From Anthopleura xanthogrammica (taxonomy: Eukaryota > Cnidaria > Anthozoa > Actiniaria > Actiniidae), in NCBI GenBank assembly GCA_964019055.1, contig OZ025210.1, positions 1,231,745 through 1,295,744 on the forward strand: a DNA stretch of 64,000 bases. Reading direction: 5' to 3'. Below the pieces are notes generated by a model, which searched no databases, was not told the DNA's origin, and worked only from the letters and a program-made list of their open reading frames with translations. This document shows, piece by piece, positions 10,945 through 34,500 of the stretch (positions are counted from its first letter, which is position 1; each line of letters begins with the position of its first letter). Both the position numbers and the translations under genes were made by a program.

Positions 10945-12892
10945 TAAAATAGTATAAAGGCTGTTCTCACAAAACCCACATCGTAATCAAGGTAGTTTTT
11001 TAAAGCTAAAGGGGCTAAAGCTCTAAATTTTAAAATTCTGAAAACCGAATTCAGGTTTCAGCGCTTGATACGCGATCAAAATATCACTACTGAAGAATGA
11101 AACGGTGAACGTGTATTGAAACCTTTACTATAGTAAAAGTCACAACAACCAGAATTATTTATTTAAAATTCAAGATTTTTTTCCTAGGTTTTTAATTTAG
11201 AAAACCCTATCTCATGTAATTCCTTAAACTGCTAGGGTTTTTTGTTATGTTTTCAATTCGCTCTTCTCGATCTCCTTTGACTTCGACAGCGACTAATTAA
11301 TACGATATACAACAAGTAAACCTTTCGCTGGCACCGGCCGGCAAAAACGGCTTTACCTCAGCTGGAAGAAGAATAAGAAAAAAATCCGACATCATATTAA
11401 GGATAGAGCAATTTGTCTACTCTGTCGTGAAATATAACCTTACCTTCGTGGACTTGTTTCAAACTGCCATTAACATATCCCAACATCCACCCACAGGGGA
11501 TGGGTTCAATACTTTGACGAAAATGGCGAAGTGCGGGATAGGAGTTTTACCGAATGCGGCTCAAGCGTTCACAACGAAAAAGAAAGGTACAAAAGTATTC
11601 GTACAAACTATGGTTACAAATGATCTTTTGCTTTTTCTAGGAGCGAATTTTGAAAATCACTAGTTTCACGCTCTAGCGTCCCCTCAAATAGCGAAATTCG
11701 TTATTTGATTCTAAAAAATCGAAAAATGATTTTTTTTAGTAAAACCAATTGCACCATTGTGCTGGGCAAATAATAGGCTTTCTTCAGGCAAAGTTTGAGG
11801 ATAGGTGATTTTTGAGCCATTCCCAACTTTGCTCGATCCTTACACGAACTGCCTCTTAATTACTATCAAAAGCTCTTTACTTTGGCGTAAGATAGATGGT
11901 TTTACGCCAACTACAGCGAAAGATATTCAAGTTTGAAGTTTTGTGAAGAAACCGGCTTGTGTGAAAACTGAAAACAAAGCACTGATTGTCCTTAAGTAAA
12001 TGCTTAAAAAATCTCTGAATTCCTTTTCATCGTATTGAAAACAACACAATCTTTGTTCACTTTAGATACACTTTATTTAAAGAGGGAAAGTGTAATTACA
12101 GCCGTAAACCCTACTCTCCCTTACGTCCCTAAAAAAATTATAAAATCGAACTACAAGTATAAAAATATATACTTATAAACTACATCACAAAGAAAGTGAA
12201 TAATCAATAGAAATTATAAATGGGAAAAAAATATAATATATCTAGAAAAGTACAAGGAAGAAAAAAAGTTTTAACTTAAAAGTCTTAAAAGAAGATTTAG
12301 GAAAAGTGTCGAAGCAAAATAAATGAAAATTCCAACCCATTTTATAAAATAAAGTCACCGTTTTTCACCTATGCTGGTCAGTTGTGAAAACCAACTAAAA
12401 GGTAGGGAAAATCTAGACTTTGGATCCAATTAGAAATGCAAAAGCGAAAATTAGTTATAAACTCAAATCAGCGATTCTAAATCTCAGCCTGTCTGAAAAA
12501 TGAAATTGCCGGGAGTTGCCACTGATTCTTTTTAAACATATTTGGCACATGAAAGCAAAAAGCTGATCTGCGTTTTTGCAGACGGTGTCATTAGATCAGC
12601 CCAGAAGAAGTGCTTCAGGAATTGATAATATAGCTGTTTTAGGTTTGCAAGAACAACTTTAGTTGCAGAGCCGGCTTGACCGGTATGCAAGAACATTGAA
12701 ATGGTTTCCCGCGGTTTTTGCGCATTTAATGCGAAAAGTTTTCGTTTTTGTTTGTTTTTGTCTTGTTCGATTCGACCACAGTGAATAAAACATCTTATCA
12801 TCCATTGTTTTCAATGCGTTCGGCTCATGAGAAGATCGACGTTTGAACTGGTCCTAACTGTATTTTATCAATTCTTTCTTTCAGAAACGAAG
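10945..12892. other. Start of duplication unit; upstream region of ADP-ribosyl cyclase
   Basis: The first base after the copy-1 end begins DNA not found elsewhere in the window. No conserved coding exon is visible. A 5'-UTR splice acceptor is possible just before the cyclase start (ctttcag at about 12878-12884). Promoter elements could not be assigned with confidence. Confidence 0.5.
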
Positions 12893-22896
<10,004 letters not shown>

Positions 22897-25800
22897 GTAA
22901 GTATCAACGTATCTATATACACCCGACACGCGTGAAAAACGTCTGCGCATGCTCTAAGTCCGCATGCAAATTAGTTAAAAGCGTCTCCTTGCTATTGTAA
23001 AAATATGCAAATTTAACTTTCACACTTGCCTGAAGAATAGTCTTTACAAAATGCCAAAACTTAAAGGCAGTTCTTGAAACTTAAGGCTAATTCTTTCATA
23101 TTGTCTTTATTAATACAGTATCTTGGTCTCACAAAAGTATACCCATGAAAGTTTTTGTATACTCGGAGAAAACAAGCATTTATTTTCTCACTAAAACTCT
23201 AGTAAATTCTTGTAAAGCGTGCGGAAAGGCACGCATGCGCAAACGTTTTTCTCTAGTGTCTATACACCACAGGAAGCCCCATGAAATTTACAATAAACAA
23301 TATATAATAAAAGCTATAAAATATAAATCGTCTATATACAATTCCTAGCTAAAATACACATTGAAAAGGAATTTCCTCAGTCCTTTCTTAAAAGTACATA
23401 GACAGCTAGTATCGGTGATGGCTCGCGGGAGCAAGTTCCAAATGAAGGCTAATAGCGCAGTTTAAAAAATGTCTAACACCTATAAGGGTAACTATACGAT
23501 AATTGACCATTCTTATGGGAAGCCATTTCAATGTTATAGCATGTCGTACCATGTACGTGCTGTAAGTCAGTACCGTACGTTTCCCACTCATAAAAACATT
23601 CTTTATAGTCTAACTCAATTTTTTGCGTTTTTTGTTTTTCATTCCGTTTGTTTTTTTTCTCGTCCTTTACATCAACAGCATGGTGATGCATATAATGTGC
23701 ACAGACAAGCCGAATACCCCAGAGTGCGTCAAGGGAATTCCTTACCAAGTTGGCAAGCAATATTGAGTTCTCCATGAAAGAGAAAACTGTTTTGGGCTCC
23801 CTGTGGTTGTTTTGAAATCTTCCATACACAGGAAGCCCAAGCAACATATACTTTAAATGACCACTACTCGTATTAATTTCCTTACCAAATGCAGAAGCCT
23901 TGAAGATTAAGCTAATAAAAAAGAATAAGAAATCTAATTCAAAAAAACTATTGTAGCTAAACAAAGCCATAAAATATTAAAACTCATATACTCATATACA
24001 TACTACATAGTCTCGGAATTTTAATTTCGTTTATGACATTTAATTTTGATTTCTCATTTTAATAAAACCTGCTATATATTTTTTTTTAAATATCCAAATA
24101 TAATTGAATTTTCCCAAAGAAGATGAAGAAAGAAGGAGGGGCGTTGTACCACATTATTTTTTGTATGAAGTTGTGGGAAAACTCCACTATCTTAAAAAAT
24201 GCAAATCACAAATAGAACCATATTCGTGGTTAACCTACTTTACTGCGATTCTCAATATTCTGCGAACTCGGTAGTTGCGAGTTTCCCGTTGGAATTTGGT
24301 TTTTCACTGCCGCAAGTCAAAAATATAAAAGGTACCGACTGATTAGTTTTGATTGACGGCAGCGAAAATCCAATTCACAACAAGCCGCTAATGGTCATAT
24401 CAAATTTATTCTTTCGAAATTTGTTCTTTTAAATGAAATTGAAAAGAATAAATTTGACTTCAAACGCGGAAAATATAGCATTGTAGGATTTATCAAAAGG
24501 GCCTATAAGTGGTTTGCCGGGTCACAGGGAGCCCACAGCCACTGGCAGAATCAGTGATTAAAATAAGATCTATCAGGCGTAAATGCTCGTGCTCCTGCAC
24601 GAGCTCGGTGGCCTTTCCGTATTGGTTGAAACAAAAGTTTAGCATGATCAATATTGCGTGATTCCTGATTATGCAAATGGTGTCATATTCTGTCACACTC
24701 TGTCACACTCCTTTAGTAATATAACCAGCATGCTTCAATCACTCTATGTACTAGTCAAGACGAGCTTGCTATTTTAAGTCAATGTGTTGATTTAACTCGA
24801 CGTACTACAATCTAGGAGAGAATCGAAACAGGTAAAAACAGGTAAGAGAAAAGATAACAGCTCATGAAGTTTACTGTAACTTAATTTCATTATCGCTTCG
24901 CTGGTTCCCGCAAATGAGTACGTTACTTGACTGATCTTTGATTCAGTTATTCTCTGTTTCGGAAGTCTTATGTAATAAGTTGGTAGAAAAATTGTTTATT
25001 CTTTTTCGTAGGAGAATAATGGAGGCTTTTGATAATAGTAGCCAACTGTTTTCGATAAGACCCTCGTTTTATATAGTTTTGAGGTCCATTCTTATCACTT
25101 GTTCGATTCAAAACGTCGGTGATTTACTGTAAACTTAGTCTTACTAGACGTATATATATATAGTTATCGGCAGTTTTAATACTACGTTTTAATTCGCGTT
25201 TGATGCAAACGAAGGTGAGCATTCGATTAACCTATTACATCAATAAGAGTTAGCAATCATGTTTGATTCGAATGCCAGTCTTGTAGCTTGCCTAGACTGC
25301 TTTTTCTGGCATTTGGTTATCAATCGGTTTATTATATTGGCTTTACATTTATTATGTCAAATGACTACATACAAGACCTTGTTTGTAAGCGACCCCTGAC
25401 TTCTTCTATCAGAAAAGCCTTCGAATCCTTAAAAGAGCTAGAGAGAAGTTTAAACTCTTGGCAGTTCAGTTCAAATTATCCACGTTTAGGCTTTGCTCGA
25501 ACGTACACGGTATTACCAAGACAGCACTACTTTCATAAATATATGGATTCCTTTTATGATGTGAACAAATTAACTAAGAATACCTAAAAACACCGGTTTC
25601 AAACATGGCCCAGTTCTTACTCACACACACTTCCAACTGTAATGTGCTTTTGTCTTTCATTATGTTACTTTTTACAGAGGAAAACCGTAACACATTCAAC
25701 AACAAACTCAACTTTAAATAAATAAATAGTTTATTCTCCGTCACATAAGAATGACATCTGGTCATCTATATACTCATATAATACATAATTCCCACAGTAC

Positions 25801-26629
25801 GATAAGTATTTAATCATAACTATTAGGTTCTAGATTCTGTGCCAGGGACCACCGCCTGTTCTTGATCGATTTAAATATGCAGGGTTTCATAATTAGAAGC
25901 CGGCAACCTGCCGCGATCGAACTCCAATGTCTGCTTTTCATATCTGATCATGAGCCGCTTGAGCGAACACGAAACAATGGCTCCAAGTCGAGGTTGAGTT
26001 GATAAAATACAGTAAATGTATGAAAACATCAAGCCAAACCTCGACTTGAACATCAAGCAAACTACTTTTATTTAATGAAATCCCTGTATCATTTTGGGTA
26101 AAAGAGAGGAATTTGAGAAACATTTGAACTTGAACTCTGTAAGACCAGAAAGTGAAGGTCAGGTTTGAGGGAGGTATATATATTTCCATTTATTGCTTGA
26201 GGACAAATAAGAAAATATTGGTTTTTTTTAAGTGGAATTTCATCTGGAAATGTTTGTTATATTTTGTTTCTTTCATGAAAAAAATGTTTATTTTTGGCCA
26301 TGTGTATGAATAATGCAATATTATTATTGATAACATTAAGATTGATATATTTTTTGTTAGCTAGTATGTTTATTAAACATTGATAGCATAATTATCACCG
26401 GATAGGGAGTCATCTATTTATGGCTTGTATTGATCAGTATGCATTCCCATATGTAATTACCATTTCCGAGGGAATTTTCAAGCATATTATCTATAAAAAT
26501 TTAATATATAACTTCAAGTAAGGAAATGCTAAATTCAAATCTGAACAGTGCGCTTTGACTTTTATCAGCCTAGAGGTTGTTTCAGGCTCAAAATTGAGCT
26601 TATGCCTAGACTTTAGCCATAATTATATA

Positions 26630-26693
<64 letters not shown>

Positions 26694-26826
26694 CATATAT
26701 ATATCTGGATGTGTCTATTTTTGATTAAAGACTGTCTGAAGATCGCGTAAGCGTGAAACTCCGAGTAACAGCAAAAGTTATGTCTTGTCTTTGATCTATC
26801 TACAATCTATAATCTATATATACATA

Positions 26827-26910
<84 letters not shown>

Positions 26911-27068
26911 CAATACAACTACACAGAAGTTTAGTGTAGAGGAATAGCAATCATGCAAAGAGAGATATAACATCTCTAGATTATTAAATTTTAGACTATG
27001 ATTCAGAGATCTATTAAAAGAAATTATTATTATATTATTTTCTCAAGAACTTTAGCCATAATTATATA

Positions 27069-27108
<40 letters not shown>

Positions 27109-28347
27109 CAATACAACTACACAGAAGTTTAGTGTAGAGGAATAGCAATTATGCAAAGAGAGATATAACATCTCTAGATTATTAAATTTTAGACTATGAT
27201 TCAGAGATCTATTAAAAGAAATTATTATTATATTATTTTCTCAAGAACTTTTATAAAGATTTTTTCGCAGGCACTGCTTAGCATGGAAAAACAATAGAAA
27301 ATATTTTCACCTTCAGGCAATACAACCTAATTTCCATGCCAAAACACTATTTCTGCCAAGACACTCCTCTGTTACCTTGGACTCATCTTTTTTTAACCTT
27401 GACAATTTCTTTAAAATGGGTTAAGTTTGTTTGATGTATTGTTCTTTCCCTTGCCATAAGGCTTTTTTTCCAGGTTCTCTGGTTTTCCTCCCTCTGTATC
27501 AACATGTGAGTTGAGTGTTGTAGGTTGTAAATGATAGCTGTATATGTTTATGATATAGATAATATATAAAATATGTGGAAAAGTTTTGAAAGCAGTCATT
27601 TTTCAAGGAGGGAGGAGACATGCAAATTTAGCCACAGTATGTTTAAATTTTATCTGACCCTCCCCCCCCCCTCATATGTGATACTCAGTTTGCATACCCC
27701 TCCCCCAAAAAAACCTGCTATCATCTGGTTATTCTTCTTTCACTTGTGTAGAGCTTTTGTAGTGATTTTATAATTTTAATGCTATTCATAATAAGTAGAG
27801 CCTGCTTATTTCCACAACCTTAGGGAACAGTCCTCAAATCTTATGATATTATACTCTTTTTGTAATATAGAAAATAAGATTTTGGAAATTTGTAAAAGAT
27901 GAACTGAATTATCATAAAAGAATAGGTCTGCATGATAAAATATTAATGTGACTTCTTTATATAAATTAAAAATTAAGGGGCTTATTTTGTTATTGAACTA
28001 GTCTACAGAACTACTTTGAAACTGAGTAAAAAAATCACACGTCTTAGGGCCAAATAGCTATTTCTTTTTTTGTTTCCTTGTTAGCCTAGAACTCGAGAAC
28101 CTTTTGAAGAAATTGCGTGCAATAAATAAGCTTTTCTTCGGGCTTTTCTTGTCAGTTTGTTTGAGCATAAATGCCTAAAAAATTGCCAGTAAATACGATA
28201 TTGAATGTACCACCCGTCGACAGAGTAAAGTTTACTCTTCGATGCTGGCTTTATGTTTGTTTGTATTTTAACTACATTAATAATTAGTAATTTGAATAGA
28301 AAACAGTCACCTCATCCAACTGACATTGTATAAGGAGTGAGTTGTGA
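22897..28347. other. Gene-poor region of right duplicate, cyclase 3' flank
   Basis: Same content as 5494-10944: a truncated MITE at 24240-24387, a SINE-like head at 25901-25975 and AT repeats at 26621-27251. No exon with clear family similarity was found. It ends at the duplication breakpoint just before SLC1 gene A. Confidence 0.7.
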
Positions 28348-28515
28348 CGTGTTTTTTTCATTGTATTCCTTTATAATTTATGTTCTTTCATGCATTTTAA
28401 ATGACGCATTTGTTGTATGTTTTAGCAATTTAGTTCCATGAGCTTGCCGACATCATAAACTTATAAAGACGAACATTGTGCCTGGTATTGGTAGATTAGA
28501 AGCAACCTTGCTAAG

Positions 28516-31500
28516 ATGGCGATCACTTTCCAGAATGAAACCTGCTGTGCAAAATGGTGTAGCTGTTCTCGATTCTTTCGACGAATGAAGAAAGACTTAC
28601 TTCTAGTTCTTATAATCATTGGTGCAGCACTAGGGTTTTTAATAGGGGCGTTAGTAAACTCTTCTGTAAATGCTATCGTAGACCCTGAAGAACGGCAAAC
28701 TACAATCATGCTGATTGGATTCCCCGGTGAGCTACTTATGAGCATGTTACAAATGGTCATTCTACCCTTGATAGTCGCTAGTTTGATCACTGCTTTAGCA
28801 GCATTAGACTCCACAGCCTCGGGAAAAGTTGGCCGAAGAGCCATGCTGTTTTACTTTACGACAACACTTTGTGCTGCGATTCTTGGAATGGCTTTAGTTT
28901 CTATCATCCAACCAGGCAAGTCTGACCGACCCGATGGCGAGAAAGCTACTTCTACACCTTATAGGATTCTGGATTCGTTCCTTGACTTAATAAGGTAATT
29001 ATATTGTCTTTTTGTCATATAGTATATGGTAATAATTAAATTTAGTATAAATACAAAGGTGATTATACAAAATCGCGCGCTCTGATTGGTTTTCTATCTC
29101 GGATTATCAGCCGATAATCACCTTTTCGGACAAAATGGCTGTCAGCGTGACCGTCGCGCTTTTAAAAAATAAAATATTTTCACTTTCAATGTTGTTTCCT
29201 TCTTTCTTTTTTGAAATAATCACCTTTTTATTTATACTAAAACAATTATTCACCTCAGGCTCAGTGATTATCGATGAATATTTACCTCGCAGCTCGAAGA
29301 CTCGCCGCTCGGTAAATATTCATCGATAATCACTTCGCCTTCGGCGAATAACTGCTAAATAAATCTAATCACTAATCACTCATTTTACTAAAATCAGGGG
29401 GGGGGGGGGGTGGAATATGCCTTGATAATAATATATTATAAAGAAACTATATTAAAATATGTGAGAATATAAATATATAACCATAAAAATCTACTCGAAA
29501 AAAATCTTATAAATATTGTCTGTTTGCCTGTTGGTAATCATTAGATATCGAAAGATATGAATAATAGAAATGTTATATCGATATATTATATCGTTTTTGC
29601 CATTACGACTCTTTCATTAGCTTTACTTAAACTCCAAAAGTTTTTCAAAAAATGAGACAATTAATTGAGAATTTGCAATTCGTAGACTCGGCGACATTAT
29701 ATTCTGTATTAATATTATAAGATATCCATTATATATGGTTGTCAACGGTTATGGTTGAAAAAGTCTACGTGATGGGTTTCATGATCGCTTAACTTTATTC
29801 ATGCTATTTAATGCTTTAATCAGCGAGGCAGAAACTGGTAAAATATACTCACGTATTTTGTTTGCTTTATTTTTTATTTTTTATTTTTTTTTATTTTTTT
29901 GCTTTATAAATAAATAAATAAATAAATAAATAAATACAGCTGTTTGCAAAAATTCTTCAAAATTCAACTATATCACTCAATATATCCATATACACAAATT
30001 TGCATATTCTCTAATTCTTTCAAAAATGCTGTTTTTCTCGCTGGAATGTTAAACAAAATACCAAAGAACACTTAGTCTGCACTATATTATAATATTCTTT
30101 TAAAAAAGTTTATTATTAACACTTATTTAAGCGATTTTCTTTTAGAAATTACCCATAATACACCCGATATATAAAGATTATCTCATGTTAAGAGCCTGAT
30201 ATCGTTTTTATTCACGAGTTTCCCGTATAATATCGCGAACAAGCGAGTCCCCGAACTCAGCTCGATATCAGCTCTTAACATGTGATAATTTGTTTATTAC
30301 ACATTTAGGGTCGATACATAACACACAAGAAACATTTTATTGTCATAAATATCAGTTTACCGTTTACCGCGAAGTGATAACGTATCACTTCACTGATATG
30401 GTTTTTATTCACGGCTTTATATCACGGATATCGACCCTCGTAAAATAAAGTTTATTGTATTGTATTGTATTGTATTTAATTTTTTCAGAATTTTTGCAAT
30501 TCGCTGTATATATATATATATATATATATAGCATTTGAATCTTAGCTAGCACTCAAATGATTTCCGGCTGGCATGTCTTCATGATCAGGACCACATTCAG
30601 CCAAGTGGCTTACTGTTGACGGACAGCTTTCGAATGGTAGCTAGCACTCAAATGGTTTCTGGCTTTCGGCATACCTTCAGGCCACAAACTGTCAAATGGT
30701 TTTCTAGCATTACATACTGGTGACAGAAAACAGCATTCAAATGGTAGCTAGCACTCAAATGGTTTCTGACTTTCGGCATACCTTTAGGCCACAAACTGTC
30801 AAATGGTTTTCTACAAGAGACCATAAATAAGAGAGGGAAACTTCTTAATATCGCGCGCGCCATGTGAATTCCCGGTTGGGCTATTTTTAGGATTCGCATA
30901 AAGTCTTATTTTCGCCTCACCGTACTCAAGTGAGTCGAAAATTATGTCCTTCATCCAAACCTGGAAGTAGCAAAAACATGTAGAGATTTTTGGGGAAAAA
31001 CATAAATTTCGCGTCTTTTTGAATGTTCAATAGCCTCAGTCGTGTTTTATCAGAGAACAGAACATAGCCAATCCTGATCTTTTTGCTTTATCTAATAGAT
31101 TTTGTCGAAAAAAGTGAGAAAAATCGACGAAACGTATGTCACAAATAAGAGAGGGAAGCTTCTTACCACGCGCGCCATGTGAATTCGCGGTTGGGCTATT
31201 TTTAGCATCCAAAGTCGTTTGGTTTTTAATTTTTTGATGGCGTAGACGGGTGCGCGCGCGCTCAAAAACAACTATGGCGCGCGTGGTAAGAAGCTTCCCT
31301 CTCTTATTTATGCTATCTTGTTTTCTAGCATTACATGCTTTTGATAGAAAACACTTTAATGGTTAACCAGCATTCCAATGGATTCTCGCTGGCATCCGGA
31401 TCCTCAAGATATTGGCTAGAATTGCGTAGGGTGGAAAAATAAAGAGCCCGGACAAAATCCTCTGCCTATAGACCTTTTCAGCTTCGTTGTTTGTTGTGCC

Positions 31501-34500
31501 CATTTCAGACCATGTGATGCCACTCTTGGGAGCTGATTCTTTCATGTGTTAATATTTTAACAAAAGAACATTTCTCAAGGGAATGTCATGTGGTCTGAAA
31601 TGGGCAATTTGCATACGAATGTAAAAAGGTCTATTGGCAAAGGAGAGACCCAGGCTTCTCCATGACAGAAACGTTTGGGGGGGAGGGGGAGGTCGAACCC
31701 GCACGTATATATCGCGTGGAGATTTGGAAAGGCATTTGGGTGGATAGCAGAGTATCGGAAGTTTGTGCTGGTTTTGTTGTTGTTGTTGTTGATTTTTTGT
31801 TGTTCGTTTTCAGGAGTCTTTTTCCAAGTAATCTTGTTGAGGCTACATTACGACAGGTAAATATCGTGTATTTTTGACGGTTGTCGCTTAAGGTTACTGG
31901 AGACCTTCGCGGGTAAAATGTTTCTAAAAAAAAATTATTTCACTAATTAAGAGTTTCTACATTAATCTTTCTTTTTGAACAATTTTTTTCTCGAAATGTT
32001 TAAAAGTTCGCTAGTTATTTTAAAAAACATGTTTTGAAGGGAAAATAAATCTAAACCGAAGGCGTCGTGAACCTCGTTAATCCTATTATACTTGAGTCGG
32101 TTACTCTTTGGATTTTCCCGCGTGATGAAATTCGTGTCCTACCACGCTTCGAAACTCTGGCGCTTTCTGATTTCGTTTGCGTCTTGAATACACTATACTT
32201 TCGATACCTTTAGGAATTCTACATTCTTCTTGTGTCTTTATTAAAAGTTTACCGGAGAAACGAAGTGCCCGATTTTTAGATCATTTCCCGCGTAGTTCGA
32301 AGTGTTTGTCAACACTCCTTTGGTCCCCTTGTTCCTTGTTTTTGGTTGGCTGGCGGTATCACTATGTTGACAGACGTCTTAACGAGGTGTGAAACTCTCC
32401 AAAATCTTTAAAGCTTAAAATCTCTATGATCGTTTTTACTACAATTCCCTCTCTATAAATGAATTAAAAGGGTATGTGGTTTTGTTCAATAGTAATGAAA
32501 TTTGGCAAGAAGCATGTAGAAGTATTGATAAAAAAAAGGGTGTGAGCGATTTTTGATATTTTGATTATTTTGTCTTTTATGCGGTAAAACGTCAACCGAC
32601 ACGGACATTTCTGGAAACTCCAACTTTGAGATTCAATAACTTCTTAAATAAGCAAAAAATCAAAAAACGCTCACACCCTTTTTTAGTTTATCTTTCACTA
32701 ATTCACACAGTGAATATTTTTAATCAATTCGCGCTAACGCCATGTCTATTAATTCAGATCTACGGAACGTACCCGATTCGCGTTTAAGGCTCCGGCATCG
32801 TTTTAGATTGAAAAATTGCGTCCAAAAACTATATTTTTCGTAATCTGTATCATATGACCTTTCAAACGATATATAGTTTCGTAGGGTTTTGTTCAAAGTT
32901 TTGCGTAGAGAGAGTTTTAAACGAAGCATACCCCTGAAGGTCTCCAGTAACCTTAAGGTGGCTTCCTATAGTATTTTCCAGACCATACCTTTCATTTTCA
33001 TTTAGCTTATTCATAGTCTTAACTTATACCTATATACTTGATTTTTGGACCAGTTATAGAGCTAAGATGAAATTTTAAAATGGTGTTAATTTTAGCTTGA
33101 TTGACGTTACCTTGGCAACGATAAACAAATATTGTTGAAATTAGTTTTTATCGAATAACTCTAAAACTCGATGAGACCTAGACAAGCGGCAAACGACATC
33201 GTCAACTTCAAGCTATTGCAAAACGAATCCAACTATTTTTAAAAAAATCAATCTGTTAGATTTCAAGTAATTCGCCGAAATATTCTAAAGCCGTGATTTT
33301 CGCAAATTGAAAGTCACGGCGGCCCGAGAGATACTCAGAAAAACCGAATTACTATTTTAAATACTCCAAAACAAACCCTTCCTAATACACTAAGAGTTAA
33401 TTCTCTTTCAAACCAGAGATTTTATTTCCTTGCGTGAATATTTTGATAAATTTTACCTGGCTAACATGTTCAAATTGCTGCCAGAATAACTTTCAAACGA
33501 ATGCATATTTTTGCTCGATATGGTAGGAGTGTATTTATCAAAATATTGATAAATATTGAGGTTGTTTCAGAGTTCTATCTGTGAGTTAGCCGTGCCCTGA
33601 CTTGGATCAGCCCAGAGGTTGTTTCAGAGTTCTATCTGTGAGTTAGCCGTGCCCTGACTTAGATCAGCCCAGAGGTTGTTTCAGGGTTCTATCTGTGAGT
33701 TAGCCGTGCCCTGACTTAGATCAGCCCAGAGGTTGTTTCAGGGTTGTATCTGTGAGTTAGCCGTGCCCTGACTTGGATCAGCCCAGAGGTTGTTTCAGGG
33801 TCATCTATCTGTGAGTTAGCCGTGCCCTGACTTAGATCAGCCCAGAGGTTGTTTCAGGGTTGTATCTGTGAGTTAGCCGTGCCCTGACTAGATTAGCGGG
33901 TTCGATGAAATTAATATTTTCTTGTTTAAACAGAAAAGGACTGCTTACACATCAGTACAAGCCAAGTACGACAAGTACAATACCACAATAGACGTATCCA
34001 AACTACCAATCAACGAGACCATTACCATATATAGTAATGGCACTCACAACATCACGACCATCAGTCGTCTTGTCTATCCAGCATCCCAGACCGTTCCGAG
34101 CGGCACCCGAATGATTCCGGGAATGAACGTGCTCGGAATAGCTTTGTTTTCGATTATATTTGGATGCATTTTGGGAAAAATGGGAGAGAAAGGAAAAGTG
34201 ATGAAAGATTTCTTCAAGATTCTGAATGACATCGTCATGAAAATCGTCTTTATTATCATGTGGTAAGAAAAGAGACTGTTTTTTACTTCGTTCAATAACA
34301 GGACCATAGTTCTTCGATCTAAAGACACTACTACCATTCAAGAGGGCGCAGGCAACTGTGAAGCGGACTTCTTCCAGTTTATTCTTATTAGTATTTTATA
34401 TAGTTTTTAACTCCTTTGTTTGTAACCACCAGGTACGCTCCTATTGGTATCTGTAGTCTGATAGCCACCCGAGTAGCTGCTATGGATGATATCCCTAAAG

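Noticed and set aside
33556..33890. CRISPR-like repeat array
   Set aside because: Head-to-tail 57-bp units without unique spacers, in a eukaryotic intron; a minisatellite.
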